Positions 1-7,358 of a DNA stretch of 64,000 nucleotides are shown here, piece by piece. Position numbers and translations under genes: made by a program. Under the pieces are notes generated by a model that saw only the letters and a list, made by a program, of their open reading frames with translations, was not told the DNA's origin and made no database searches. Origin of the DNA: Trebonia sp963737285 (GTDB lineage: Bacteria > Actinomycetota > Actinomycetes > Streptosporangiales > Streptosporangiaceae); the NCBI GenBank assembly GCA_963737285.1, contig CAVTRT010000002.1, positions 1,364,001 to 1,428,000 of the forward strand. The letters are read 5' to 3'. The first letter of the stretch is position 1. Every line of letters begins with the position of its first letter.

Positions 1-525
1 GCGCGCGAGGCCAGGCCGGAGCGGGCCGCCTGGCTGCTTGGCGCCACCGACCCGATGTGGCAGCAGGCCGGCCGCCGGCTCAGCAGCACCGCGGTACTGG
101 AGGACCTCCACCGCAATGCGGAACAGGACGCCCGGGAAGCGCTCGGCGAGAAGCGGTACACGACGCTGGCCGCCGCGGGCGCCCGGAGGCCGCTGGCGGT
201 GGTTGTCGCGCACGCCCTGACCGACGCCGAAGGCCTGCGGGGAAACGAGGCCGCCAGCGCCGTGGAAGCAGAGCCGCCGACGGCGGGCGGCGCGCTGACT
301 CCACGTGAGCACGAGATCGCTGTCCTCGTGGCGAGCGGCTTGTCCAACCGGGAGATCGGAACGCGGCTGTTCATTTCCAAGCGCACCGTGGACGCGCATG
401 TGGAGCATATTTTCGGCAAGCTCAGCATCTCCTCCCGGGTCCAGCTGACCGTCTGGCTACGCGACAAACTGGCCGATGGCCGGGCAAGCCACCCTCCCGG
501 GGCCGACTCCAGGACGCGACGATAG
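1..525 (+). CDS. LuxR-family regulator, C-terminal part (cut by window edge)
   Basis: The frame is open from base 1, so this is the 3' end of a gene that starts outside the window. The last 75 or so residues form a LuxR/GerE helix-turn-helix: LTPREHEIAVLVASGLSNRE, then a recognition helix (KRTVDAHVEHIFGKL) and the ending VQLTVWLRDKL. The part before it (GATDPMWQQAGRR, LHRNAEQDAREALGEKRY) resembles the region just before the HTH of the next gene, so the two are tandem paralogues of the large ATPase/TPR LuxR type. The stop lies 61 bases before the next start. The target genes cannot be told from the sequence. The family assignment is firm; full length and N-terminal domains are inferred from the neighbour. 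Confidence 0.85.
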   Translation, partial: AREARPERAAWLLGATDPMWQQAGRRLSSTAVLEDLHRNAEQDAREALGEKRYTTLAAAGARRPLAVVVAHALTDAEGLRGNEAASAVEAEPPTAGGALTPREHEIAVLVASGLSNREIGTRLFISKRTVDAHVEHIFGKLSISSRVQLTVWLRDKLADGRASHPPGADSRTRR

Positions 526-586
526 CTATCCGTCGGCCAGCGGGCCGTAGTAGCGTTGACATAGTCACCGGCGAGGTGAGGAACCC

Positions 587-3187
587 ATGGGGCACGTCCA
601 GGCACCGCCACGCAGTCAGGCACAGCAACTTAGCGTGGCATCCCACCGCCGCGGCCAGCTACCCGCGGAGGTAACCAGCTTCGTGGGCAGGCAGTTCGAG
701 CTTGGCCAGCTCGCGGCGCTGCTCGGTGTCGCCCGCCTGGTGACGGTGACCGGTCCTGGCGGGGTAGGCAAGACGAGGCTCGCGCTGCGCGCCGCCGCCC
801 AGGCCGCTTCCCGTTACCCTGACGGCGTCGTCTTCCTCGACCTGTCAGCGATCCGGGACCCTGACCTCCTCGACACGCTCGCGGTGACCCTCAGCCTTCC
901 CAGCCTTCCCCTTTCCGAACGGGCCGGCCTGCCCGGCGCACCAGAGCAACTCCGTCTTGACGCCCTCCTTGGCTACCTGTCTGGCCGTCGGCTGCTGCTG
1001 ATCCTGGACACATGCGAGCACATGATCGACTCGTGCGCGGCGCTCACGGGGCTCTTGCTAGCCCGCGCCGCCGGCGTCACGATCCTGGCCACCAGCAGGC
1101 AGCCGCTCGACGTGCCAGGCGAGCACATCCTGGCGCTGCAGCCGCTGCCGGTCCCTGACGACCGGACCGGTGGCCCGGATTTCGGCAGCGCGGTGGAGCT
1201 ATTCACGCAGCGAGCCGCGAGCGCCGTTCCCGGTTTCAGCCTGACCAGCGACAACCGCTGCGCTGTCATCGCCGTGTGCCAGCGGCTGGACGGCATACCG
1301 CTGGCGATCGAGCTGGCCGCGCTCCGGCTGCGCGCCCTCCCGCTCGGGCAGCTGGAGCGACTGTCCGACTGCCCAGATGGCGGATCCGGGTTGCTGACCG
1401 GGACCCGGCGCACGACGGTGTCCCGCCATCGCACGATGGCAAGCTCGATCGGCTGGAGCCATGGCCTGTGCACCCCGGCGGAGCAAGCCGCGTGGGATCG
1501 CCTGTCGGTCTTCGCCGGGAGCTTCGACCTGGATGCGGCCGAAGCAGTGTGCGCCGACGCGGACCTGCCGCCGGGTCAGGTCACCAAGGCGGTCATCGGC
1601 CTCGTCGACAAGTCCGTCCTGCTTCGTGGCCCCGTCGACTGGCCGGTGCGGGAGCAACTGCCCGGCGCCGGCCGGGCGGCGACGTCCGGTGACGCTGGCG
1701 AGCCCGCCAGCCGGTACTGGCTGCCGCACGCGCTGCGCCGGGCCGGCGCCGAGCGCCTGGCGGCGGCCGACCACGACGAGGCGGCCGACCACGACGAGGC
1801 GGCCGTCCACGCGCGGTACGTGGCTCACTGGACAGCCGCCGCCGAGCGCTTCGCCGAGCACGTGATCGATGACCAGCTCATGCGCTACCGGGGCATCCGC
1901 CGCGAGCGGGCCAACATCCGCGCCGCCTATCAGCGTGCCCTGGGACTCACGGAGGCCAGCCAGCCGGCCGCCCGGCTGGCTGTGGCGCTGACCATGTCCT
2001 GGGTCATTGGCGGTGACCTGCGGGAGGGCAGGGGATGTCTCGGCCAGGCGATATCCAGGTGCCACCAGCCGAGCAGCCCGCTTGCCCAGGCCCTGGCCTC
2101 TCGTGCGCTGCTCACCGCGACTGCGGGCGACCTCCCGGCGACACTCGCTGACGCGCAGGCCTGCATCGCGATGGGGGCCGCGGTCGGCGATCACGTCGCG
2201 CAAGGCCGCGGCTATGTCGCGCGGCACCGGGCGGCGATTAAGGCCGCAGACTTGGCATCCGCGGCGCAGGCCGCGGCTGCTGGTGTCCCCTTGCTTGAGG
2301 ACGCCGCTGATGTCCTCGGCCTGGTCTTGATGGACATCCAGTCCGCGGCGGCCTGCCTGCCCGCGGACCCCACCGCGTGCGCGGAGATTCGGGACCGCGG
2401 CCTGCGGCGGCTGCCGCCCGACGAGCTGTGGGCGAGCAGTCGCCTGATCGGGCTAACCGTCTTCGTGCTCTTCCTGGATGGCGATTACCTGGCAGCCAGC
2501 GAGTCAGCCCGCACCGCCCTCGCAATGAGCCACCAGCTCGGGGACGTCATGGGCGTGGCCGATGGCCTAGGCTTCCTCGCCATCCTGGCTGGCGCTCAGG
2601 GACACCACGGACGGGCCGCATCGCTGATCGGCGCGGCGAGCCCGCTGTGGGGGCGCATCGGCGTGCGCTATGCCGGAAACCCTATGGCCGAGAACCTGCA
2701 CCGCGCCACGGTCCAGGCGGCGCGCGACACCCTCGGCATGGACCGCTACGCCGGCTTGCGGGACGCCGGCTCGTCTCAGCGCATGGAAGAGGCCATCGCG
2801 CTGGCGGCCATCTCCCTCACCGATCCGGACCTGGAGTTCTTCGCGGCCGAAGGTGTCGCCGGCGGGATGACGCGGCCCGCCCAGTCCAGCACCCCGAAGG
2901 AGCCGTGCAGCCTAGTGCCGCCGCCGGCACAGCCAGGCAAGTCGGCTGCGGACCCGCTCACCAGCCGGGAGACTCAGATCGCCGCCCTCGTTGCCAGCGG
3001 CCTGTCCAACCGGGAGATCGCCGAGCGGATGGTCATCTCCAAGCGCACGGTCGACGCCCACGTGGACCACATCTTCTCGAAGCTGGGCATATCATCGCGT
3101 GTCCAGCTCACCGTCTGGCTTCGGGACAGGATTCCCCAGGCGCGGGCAAGCCAGGAGGAAGCCGAGCACACCAGATGGCCGTATTAG
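587..3187 (+). CDS. LuxR-family ATPase transcriptional regulator
   Basis: An 866-residue cytoplasmic regulator with three parts. Residues about 30-330 are an NB-ARC-like ATPase with Walker A GPGGVGKT at 56-63 and a Walker B-type LLLILDTCEH near 140. The middle is an alpha-helical, TPR-like region. Residues about 790-850 are a LuxR HTH (LTSRETQIAALVASGLSNRE, KRTVDAHVDHIFSKL). Such proteins bind ATP and an unknown signal in the helical part and activate promoters. The ATG follows a GAGGTGAGG ribosome site. The protein is complete, unlike the related genes at the window edge and near 32.4-35 kb. An 18-bp in-frame repeat (1763-1805) sits between the ATPase and the helical region. Ligand and regulon are unknown. 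Confidence 0.88.
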   Translation: MGHVQAPPRSQAQQLSVASHRRGQLPAEVTSFVGRQFELGQLAALLGVARLVTVTGPGGVGKTRLALRAAAQAASRYPDGVVFLDLSAIRDPDLLDTLAVTLSLPSLPLSERAGLPGAPEQLRLDALLGYLSGRRLLLILDTCEHMIDSCAALTGLLLARAAGVTILATSRQPLDVPGEHILALQPLPVPDDRTGGPDFGSAVELFTQRAASAVPGFSLTSDNRCAVIAVCQRLDGIPLAIELAALRLRALPLGQLERLSDCPDGGSGLLTGTRRTTVSRHRTMASSIGWSHGLCTPAEQAAWDRLSVFAGSFDLDAAEAVCADADLPPGQVTKAVIGLVDKSVLLRGPVDWPVREQLPGAGRAATSGDAGEPASRYWLPHALRRAGAERLAAADHDEAADHDEAAVHARYVAHWTAAAERFAEHVIDDQLMRYRGIRRERANIRAAYQRALGLTEASQPAARLAVALTMSWVIGGDLREGRGCLGQAISRCHQPSSPLAQALASRALLTATAGDLPATLADAQACIAMGAAVGDHVAQGRGYVARHRAAIKAADLASAAQAAAAGVPLLEDAADVLGLVLMDIQSAAACLPADPTACAEIRDRGLRRLPPDELWASSRLIGLTVFVLFLDGDYLAASESARTALAMSHQLGDVMGVADGLGFLAILAGAQGHHGRAASLIGAASPLWGRIGVRYAGNPMAENLHRATVQAARDTLGMDRYAGLRDAGSSQRMEEAIALAAISLTDPDLEFFAAEGVAGGMTRPAQSSTPKEPCSLVPPPAQPGKSAADPLTSRETQIAALVASGLSNREIAERMVISKRTVDAHVDHIFSKLGISSRVQLTVWLRDRIPQARASQEEAEHTRWPY
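1763..1805 (+). repeat. 18-bp direct repeat inside the LuxR-type gene
   Basis: The unit GCGGCCGACCACGACGAG occurs twice perfectly (1763-1780 and 1781-1798), followed by seven more matching bases. It encodes ADHDEA-ADHDEA-A, an acidic, His-containing linker just before the helical signalling region. The unit is a multiple of three, so copy-number change would alter linker length and not frame. Confidence 0.85.
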
Positions 3188-3207
3188 CCCGGGGGGACTG
3201 TGCTAGC

Positions 3208-3225
3208 CCGGGGGACGGCCCCCGG
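3208..3225. terminator. short stem-loop between convergent genes
   Basis: CCGGGGG (3208-3214) pairs perfectly with CCCCCGG (3219-3225) around a four-base loop, between the convergent LuxR-type gene and hpd. There is no T-run, so it is only a possible bidirectional terminator. Confidence 0.4.
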
Positions 3226-3320
3226 ACCCCCCGATGCCTCGGACCGCCGATTGGCGGCGCCTTCCCTCGCTCCCGCTCCTCGTTCCTCCCGCTCAGTCCA
3301 GGCACCACCGCGGCCCTCGG

Positions 3321-4466
3321 CTAGAGGTTGCCTCGGCGGTCCTGCTCCCGCTCGATGGCCTCGAACAGGGCCTTGAAGTTGCCCTTGCCGAAGCCAAAGG
3401 AGCCATGCCGCTCGATCAGCTCGAAGAACACCGTCGGCCGGTCACCGATCGGCTTGGTGAAGATCTGCAGAAGGTAGCCGTCCTCGTCGCGGTCCACCAG
3501 GATGCCGCGCGACTGGAGCTCCTCGACCGGCACCCGGACGGACCCGATTCGCGACCGCAGGACCGGGTCGGTGTAATACGAGTCCGGCGCGGCCAGGAAC
3601 TCCACTCCGCGCGACCGCAGCGTGTCGACCGCCGTGCAGATATCAGGCGTCGCCAGCGCTAGGTGCTGCACGCCCGGGCCACCGTAGAAGTCCAGGTACT
3701 CGTCGATCTGGGACCTGCGCTGTCCTGCCGCCGGCTCGTTGAGCGGGAACTTTACCCGGTGGTCGCCGCTGGCCACGACCTTGCTCATCAGCGCGGAGTA
3801 CTTGGTGGCGATGTCGTCGCCGATGAACTCGGCCATGTTCGTGAAGCCCATCACCCGGTGGTAGAACTCCACCCACTGGTCCATCGCGCCGAGCTCGACG
3901 TTGCCGACCACGTGGTCGAGCGCCACGAACGCCGGCGTCGCGCTGGCCACTGACGTCCGGCGGACATAGCCCGGCAGGTATGCGCCCCAGTACCGGGACC
4001 TGTCGACCACCGTGTGCACGGTCTCGCCGTAGGCGGCAATCGTCGCCAGCCGCACGGTTCCGTCGGCGTCGGACTCATCGTGGGGTTCTTCGATGACCCG
4101 CGCCCCGCCGGCGCGGGCATGCGCGACGCACTTGTCGACGTCGGGCACCTCCAGTGCGACGTCGATGACTCCGTCGCCATGCCGCCTGTGGTGGTCTGCC
4201 AGCAGGCTCAGCGGCGTAGCCGCGCCCTTGATCACGAACCGCGCGGTCCCAGCCCGCAGCACGTAAGCGTGGTGGTCGCGGTTGCCCGTCTCCGGACCGG
4301 AGTAGGCCTCCAGCGTCATGCCGAGCACCAGCTGGAACCACGCCGCCGTCTGCGTGGCGTTGCCCGCCACCCATGTCACGGCGTCCCACCCGGTGACCGG
4401 GAACGGATCTTGGCTCGCGTCGTGCGCCACGGCCCCGACCAGCGTGTCTTCCATGATTGCGGTCAT
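3321..4466 (-). CDS. hpd: 4-hydroxyphenylpyruvate dioxygenase
   Basis: Fe(II)-dependent enzyme of tyrosine breakdown that converts 4-hydroxyphenylpyruvate to homogentisate in the cytoplasm. The sequence carries two vicinal-oxygen-chelate halves. The metal ligands of the family are visible: His in ALDHVVGNVELG, His in GVQHLALATPDI, and Glu in FFELIERHG, followed by the C-terminal signature SFGFGKGNFKALFEAIEREQ. From the ATG at 4466 it is 381 residues, normal for actinobacterial HPPD. A TTG 36 bases upstream is also open, but its GGAGG touches the start codon and homologues begin near the ATG. It is divergent from the Lrp/AsnC gene, which is likely its regulator. The homogentisate pathway genes that would use its product are not in the window. 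Confidence 0.95.
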   Translation of the reverse strand: MTAIMEDTLVGAVAHDASQDPFPVTGWDAVTWVAGNATQTAAWFQLVLGMTLEAYSGPETGNRDHHAYVLRAGTARFVIKGAATPLSLLADHHRRHGDGVIDVALEVPDVDKCVAHARAGGARVIEEPHDESDADGTVRLATIAAYGETVHTVVDRSRYWGAYLPGYVRRTSVASATPAFVALDHVVGNVELGAMDQWVEFYHRVMGFTNMAEFIGDDIATKYSALMSKVVASGDHRVKFPLNEPAAGQRRSQIDEYLDFYGGPGVQHLALATPDICTAVDTLRSRGVEFLAAPDSYYTDPVLRSRIGSVRVPVEELQSRGILVDRDEDGYLLQIFTKPIGDRPTVFFELIERHGSFGFGKGNFKALFEAIEREQDRRGNL

Positions 4467-4559
4467 GCCCGTATCAGAACCCGTCCATCCGCTCCCGTGC
4501 AACCTCCAGCGAACTCGCTAGCCGGGCATGACATTTTGTCAAGGCCATATGGCAATAAT

Positions 4560-4576
4560 CTAGGCAGATTGCCTAG
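4560..4576. promoter_or_regulatory. palindrome between hpd and Lrp/AsnC gene, likely operator
   Basis: CTAGGCA-GAT-TGCCTAG is a perfect 7-bp inverted repeat around three bases. A second pair, GGCAAT at 4551 and ATTGCC at 4568, overlaps it. The length and symmetry fit the 15-17 bp palindromes bound by Lrp/AsnC proteins, and it lies in the shared region of a regulator and its likely target. Binding itself is inferred. Confidence 0.6.
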
Positions 4577-4635
4577 CTCACGACCGAGTATCCGCAGCCG
4601 GGCAAGCCCAGCAGGCCCGTGAGCTGAGGAGGCCC

Positions 4636-5136
4636 GTGAACCTCGACGCGCTTGACCTGGCCCTGCTGTCCGCGCTGCGCGAGCATCCCCGGGCAGGCGC
4701 GCTCCAGTTGTCCCGGCTGACTAAGGTCGCCCGGGCCACGGTGGAGGCCCGCCTTGACCGGATGGAGAAGTCGGGCGTCATCACCGGCTACGGCCCGGAC
4801 GTGGACGTGGCGGCGGCGGGATTCCCGGTGCGGGCACTCGTCACGCTGGAGATAAGCCAGGGGGCGCTGGATCGGGTCGCCGCCGACCTTGCGGTCATCC
4901 CCGGCGTCCTTGAGGCCTACGCCATCACGGGATCGGCGGACGTGGTCGCCACGGTGGCGGCCCAAGACCACGCCGACCTCCAGCAGACCCTGCTGCGGAT
5001 CGACTCATCTGCCTCGGTCGCGAGGTCGATCAGCGCCATCGTCTTGTCCACCGTGATCGAGCCCCGCGATCTTCCGCTGCTCATCTCCCGTCCGGCGGCC
5101 GCCGTCCCCCGCTCCCCTGCCTTCCGCTCGCGATGA
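4636..5136 (+). CDS. Lrp/AsnC-family transcriptional regulator
   Basis: A 166-residue regulator of standard Lrp/AsnC plan. An N-terminal winged HTH (DLALLSALREHPRAGALQLS, then ARATVEARLDRMEKSGVI) is followed by a RAM ligand-binding domain (VRALVTLEI, GVLEAYAITGSADVVATVAA, SISAIVLSTVIEPRDLPLL). The start is GTG with GAGGAGG just upstream. Lrp proteins form dimers and octamers and sense amino acids or related acids. The divergent position beside hpd suggests that it senses an aromatic amino acid or its keto acid and controls hpd and itself through the palindrome at 4560-4576. That link is contextual. Confidence 0.9.
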   Translation: MNLDALDLALLSALREHPRAGALQLSRLTKVARATVEARLDRMEKSGVITGYGPDVDVAAAGFPVRALVTLEISQGALDRVAADLAVIPGVLEAYAITGSADVVATVAAQDHADLQQTLLRIDSSASVARSISAIVLSTVIEPRDLPLLISRPAAAVPRSPAFRSR

Positions 5137-5337
5137 CGGCCGGGCACCGGCCAGTCAAGTCTCGGCGACGGTCGCCATCGTGGGACTGGTGTGAGACAGC
5201 CATCATTAGGGTTACAACCGTGCACGTTGCATCTCATAGCCTAGACGGGCCACCAGGCAAAGCGGCGGGCACTTACTTGATACTACGGCTATGATCGACC
5301 CTAACCGAGTCTGTTTTAGTGAGGAGAGGATAGCATC

Positions 5338-5592
5338 ATGGCAACCCCCGACGACGTCGCCACCATGCCTGACCCGCGCCGGTACCGGCAGATGGCCAGT
5401 GAGATCCGCGCTCTCATCACCAGTGGCAAGATCGCGCCGGGAACGCCCGCCCCGACGATCAGCGAGCTGTCCGCCAGCTATCACGCGGCGCGCCAGACGT
5501 GCGCTAAGGCGCTGCAGCTCCTCGTCGAGGAAGGACTGCTCATCCGCTACCCCGGCGCCGGCTACTACGTCATCAGCAACAGCCCGCGCTGA
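5338..5592 (+). CDS. short GntR-family DNA-binding protein
   Basis: An 84-residue protein that is almost only a GntR winged helix-turn-helix: RYRQMASEIRALITSGKIAP, TISELSASYHAARQTCAKAL, LLVEEGLLIRYPGAGYYV. There is no effector-binding domain. Small GntR proteins like this occur in many copies in actinobacteria, often near integrative elements or beside a partner protein. The ATG is set by AGGAGAGG eight bases upstream. The sequence shows DNA binding; ligand response and target are unknown. No partner gene follows, because the next gene is a frameshifted membrane protein. Confidence 0.85.
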   Translation: MATPDDVATMPDPRRYRQMASEIRALITSGKIAPGTPAPTISELSASYHAARQTCAKALQLLVEEGLLIRYPGAGYYVISNSPR

Positions 5593-5831
5593 AGTCGCGG
5601 GTTGCCCGCGGGCGCGGTGCCCGCGGTGCCCGCAGTTGCCCAGGCTTTCCGAGACCGACGGTAACTGCGTGCTAGTTTGTGGTGAATTATCAGCATTTCT
5701 GCTGAAGGCAGCCAGAAGCCGGCATTCCGGTAGCGGAGTGAATCTACATGATTACGGCATATCGCCGCCCGATTGGGGTAGTCGGGGAGCATCAGATCAA
5801 AAAAAGCTCCAGACTTCGGGAAGTGATACAA

Positions 5832-6354
5832 ATGGCCGGGATGCCGTGGGCGCACCGCAGCCTACTGGGTAGCAGCGGGTTTCTGCTGCTCCTGCTCGGG
5901 CTGTGGGGCGGGCTGCATTCCCTTCGTCGGACCGTACTTTCATTACGCCTACACGCCGGACAAGACGTGGGACTACACCACGGTCCGGCTGTGGCTAGAG
6001 ATCCTGCCAGGGGCAGCCGCGTTCCTCGGCGGCTTCACGCTGCTCGTGAGCCGCGGCCGGGGACTGGCGATGCTCGGCTCCTTCCTCGCGGCAGCGGCTG
6101 GCGCGTGGTTCGTGCTCGGCACCGTCCTCAGCCCGCTGTGGAACCACAACGTGGCGCTCGGCGGGGCGCCCGCTTCCGCGACCGTGGTGATGAAGATCGC
6201 CGAGCAGGTCGGCTTCTTCACCGGCCTCGGTGTCGTGATCGCGGCCTTCGGGGCGCTGGCCTTCGGCGTGAGCGCGGCCCTGCCAAGGGTCGTGGTGCCG
6301 GCTCCGCGCACTGCCCTCCTCGAGGAGGAGACCACACAGCCAATCCCCAACTAG
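5832..6354 (+). pseudogene. small membrane protein, frameshifted
   Basis: The N-terminal hydrophobic segment (GSSGFLLLLLGLWGGLH) is read from the ATG at 5832. The conserved continuation PFVGPYFHYAYTPDKTW and two further membrane segments (LEILPGAAAFLGGFTLLVSR and a segment near SFLAAAAGAWFVLG) are in the next frame. One extra base near 5917-5922 would explain this. Joined, the product would be about 173 residues with three or four membrane spans, and resembles conserved hypothetical actinobacterial membrane proteins of unknown role. The second frame has no good start of its own upstream of GTG 6046, which supports one broken gene over two. It could be a sequence error. Confidence 0.7.
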
Positions 6355-6387
6355 CCCACCAGCCCGGCTGAGCTAGGCGGGAGCAAA

Positions 6388-6428
6388 CAGGTAACGGCCC
6401 CTGGGATGATCCCGGGGGCCGTTACCTG
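6388..6428. terminator. strong bidirectional stem-loop
   Basis: CAGGTAACGGCCCC (6388-6401) pairs perfectly with GGGGCCGTTACCTG (6415-6428), with extra GGG/CCC pairing inside. It lies between the convergent membrane-protein gene and the HesB-like gene, as expected of a shared terminator. Confidence 0.85.
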
Positions 6429-6441
6429 CTACGCGCTGCTG

Positions 6442-6741
6442 CTAGTCGGCTTGCTGCCTGGCTAGCGCGAACTGGGCCGCGCCCTGCTCGTCGAACTGGA
6501 CGTCGAGCACCTTGTCCGCCAGGTAGGCGGCGGCACTCGGTTCCAGGAACACACGTGCCCCGCCCGCCTCGACGACCTCGTCCTCCTGGTTGGGAGCGGC
6601 CGTGGCCACGAGTTGCAGGGCGCTCGGGTCTCTCGGCTCGGGCACCGCGGACGCGATCCGCAATCCGGCCCCCTCCGGGGCCTGTGGGCTTTCAGTGACG
6701 GACTTGACGACCTCGGCGGCCGCCTCGGTCAGGACCAGCAT
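6442..6741 (-). CDS. HesB/IscA-like protein without cysteines
   Basis: A 99-residue protein beginning MLVLTEAAAEVVKSV, the typical start of the HesB/IscA iron-sulfur biosynthesis fold. It continues through the beta-rich core (GLRIASAVPEP, EDEVVEAGGARVFLEP, YLADKVLDVQF). Canonical A-type carriers use three conserved cysteines to hold an Fe-S cluster; this protein has none, so it cannot do that chemistry in the usual way. The ATG at 6741 has AAAGGTGA in front and is preferred to the longer start at 6783. It lies downstream of the FMN-binding/ferric-reductase pair on the same strand, about 90 bases away. Function unknown; the fold assignment is by sequence pattern. Confidence 0.8.
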   Translation of the reverse strand: MLVLTEAAAEVVKSVTESPQAPEGAGLRIASAVPEPRDPSALQLVATAAPNQEDEVVEAGGARVFLEPSAAAYLADKVLDVQFDEQGAAQFALARQQAD

Positions 6742-6832
6742 CGGGTCACCTTTCGCTTCTCGTCCGGCAGATACCTTGCCCATCCTAGCCGGCTAGATCA
6801 CGAAATGGTAACTCCGGTCAGGAAAGCGCACG

Positions 6833-7342
6833 TCACAGGCCGGCCTTGTCGATCGCGCTCTGCAGGGAGCTGATGTACCCCTGCGAGGTGTACGAGGCAC
6901 CGGAGACCGCGTCGATATGGGCACTGTCGGCGGCCACAGTCTCCTGGACGAGCTCGGGCAGCGCGAAGGAGTTGATCTGCTCGTCGCGCATCGTGCCATC
7001 CGGGTACTCAGGCACGGTGGCGGAGCTGATCTTGCCGTCCTTCACCGTAATGGTGACCTGGATCGGGCCGTAGATCGTCGACACGACATCGCCGGCCACC
7101 GTCTTCGAAGCCGCGGTCGTGCTAGCGCCTGAGGTCGACTTGGCGCCGGAGCTTCCCGCCTCGCCGGCCCCAGCCGAGCCGGTCGCGCTAGTGGGCGATC
7201 CGGTAGAAGATGCGGACGCTCCGTTCTGGTCCAGGGGAATGACGGCTGAGGATGCCAGCCCGGTCGTGCTGCGGGTCTTGAAGGACAGCAGCAGGGCCAG
7301 GGCTGCGGCCGTGCAAACGATCGCAAGGATGACGCGGCGCAT
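6833..7342 (-). CDS. secreted FMN-binding (FMN_bind) protein, copy A
   Basis: A 169-residue protein with an N-terminal membrane anchor/signal (VILAIVCTAAALALLLSF), a Ser/Ala/Gly-rich linker, and a C-terminal FMN_bind domain: YGPIQVTITVKDGKISSATV, then IDAVSGASYTSQGYISSLQS. In this family ApbE attaches FMN through a phosphoester to the hydroxyl residue of the SGAT-type motif; here the motif reads SGAS. The domain should sit outside the membrane and take electrons from the ferric-reductase-like partner, whose stop is 16 bases upstream of this start. A near copy lies at 9277-9855. No apbE is in the window. Confidence 0.9.
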   Translation of the reverse strand: MRRVILAIVCTAAALALLLSFKTRSTTGLASSAVIPLDQNGASASSTGSPTSATGSAGAGEAGSSGAKSTSGASTTAASKTVAGDVVSTIYGPIQVTITVKDGKISSATVPEYPDGTMRDEQINSFALPELVQETVAADSAHIDAVSGASYTSQGYISSLQSAIDKAGL

Positions 7343-7358
7343 TGGTAGCCAGGACCTC

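Noticed and set aside
5281..5310. Sigma-70 promoter TTGATA/TATGAT before the mini GntR gene
   Set aside because: The two hexamers are only about seven bases apart, far too close for one promoter.
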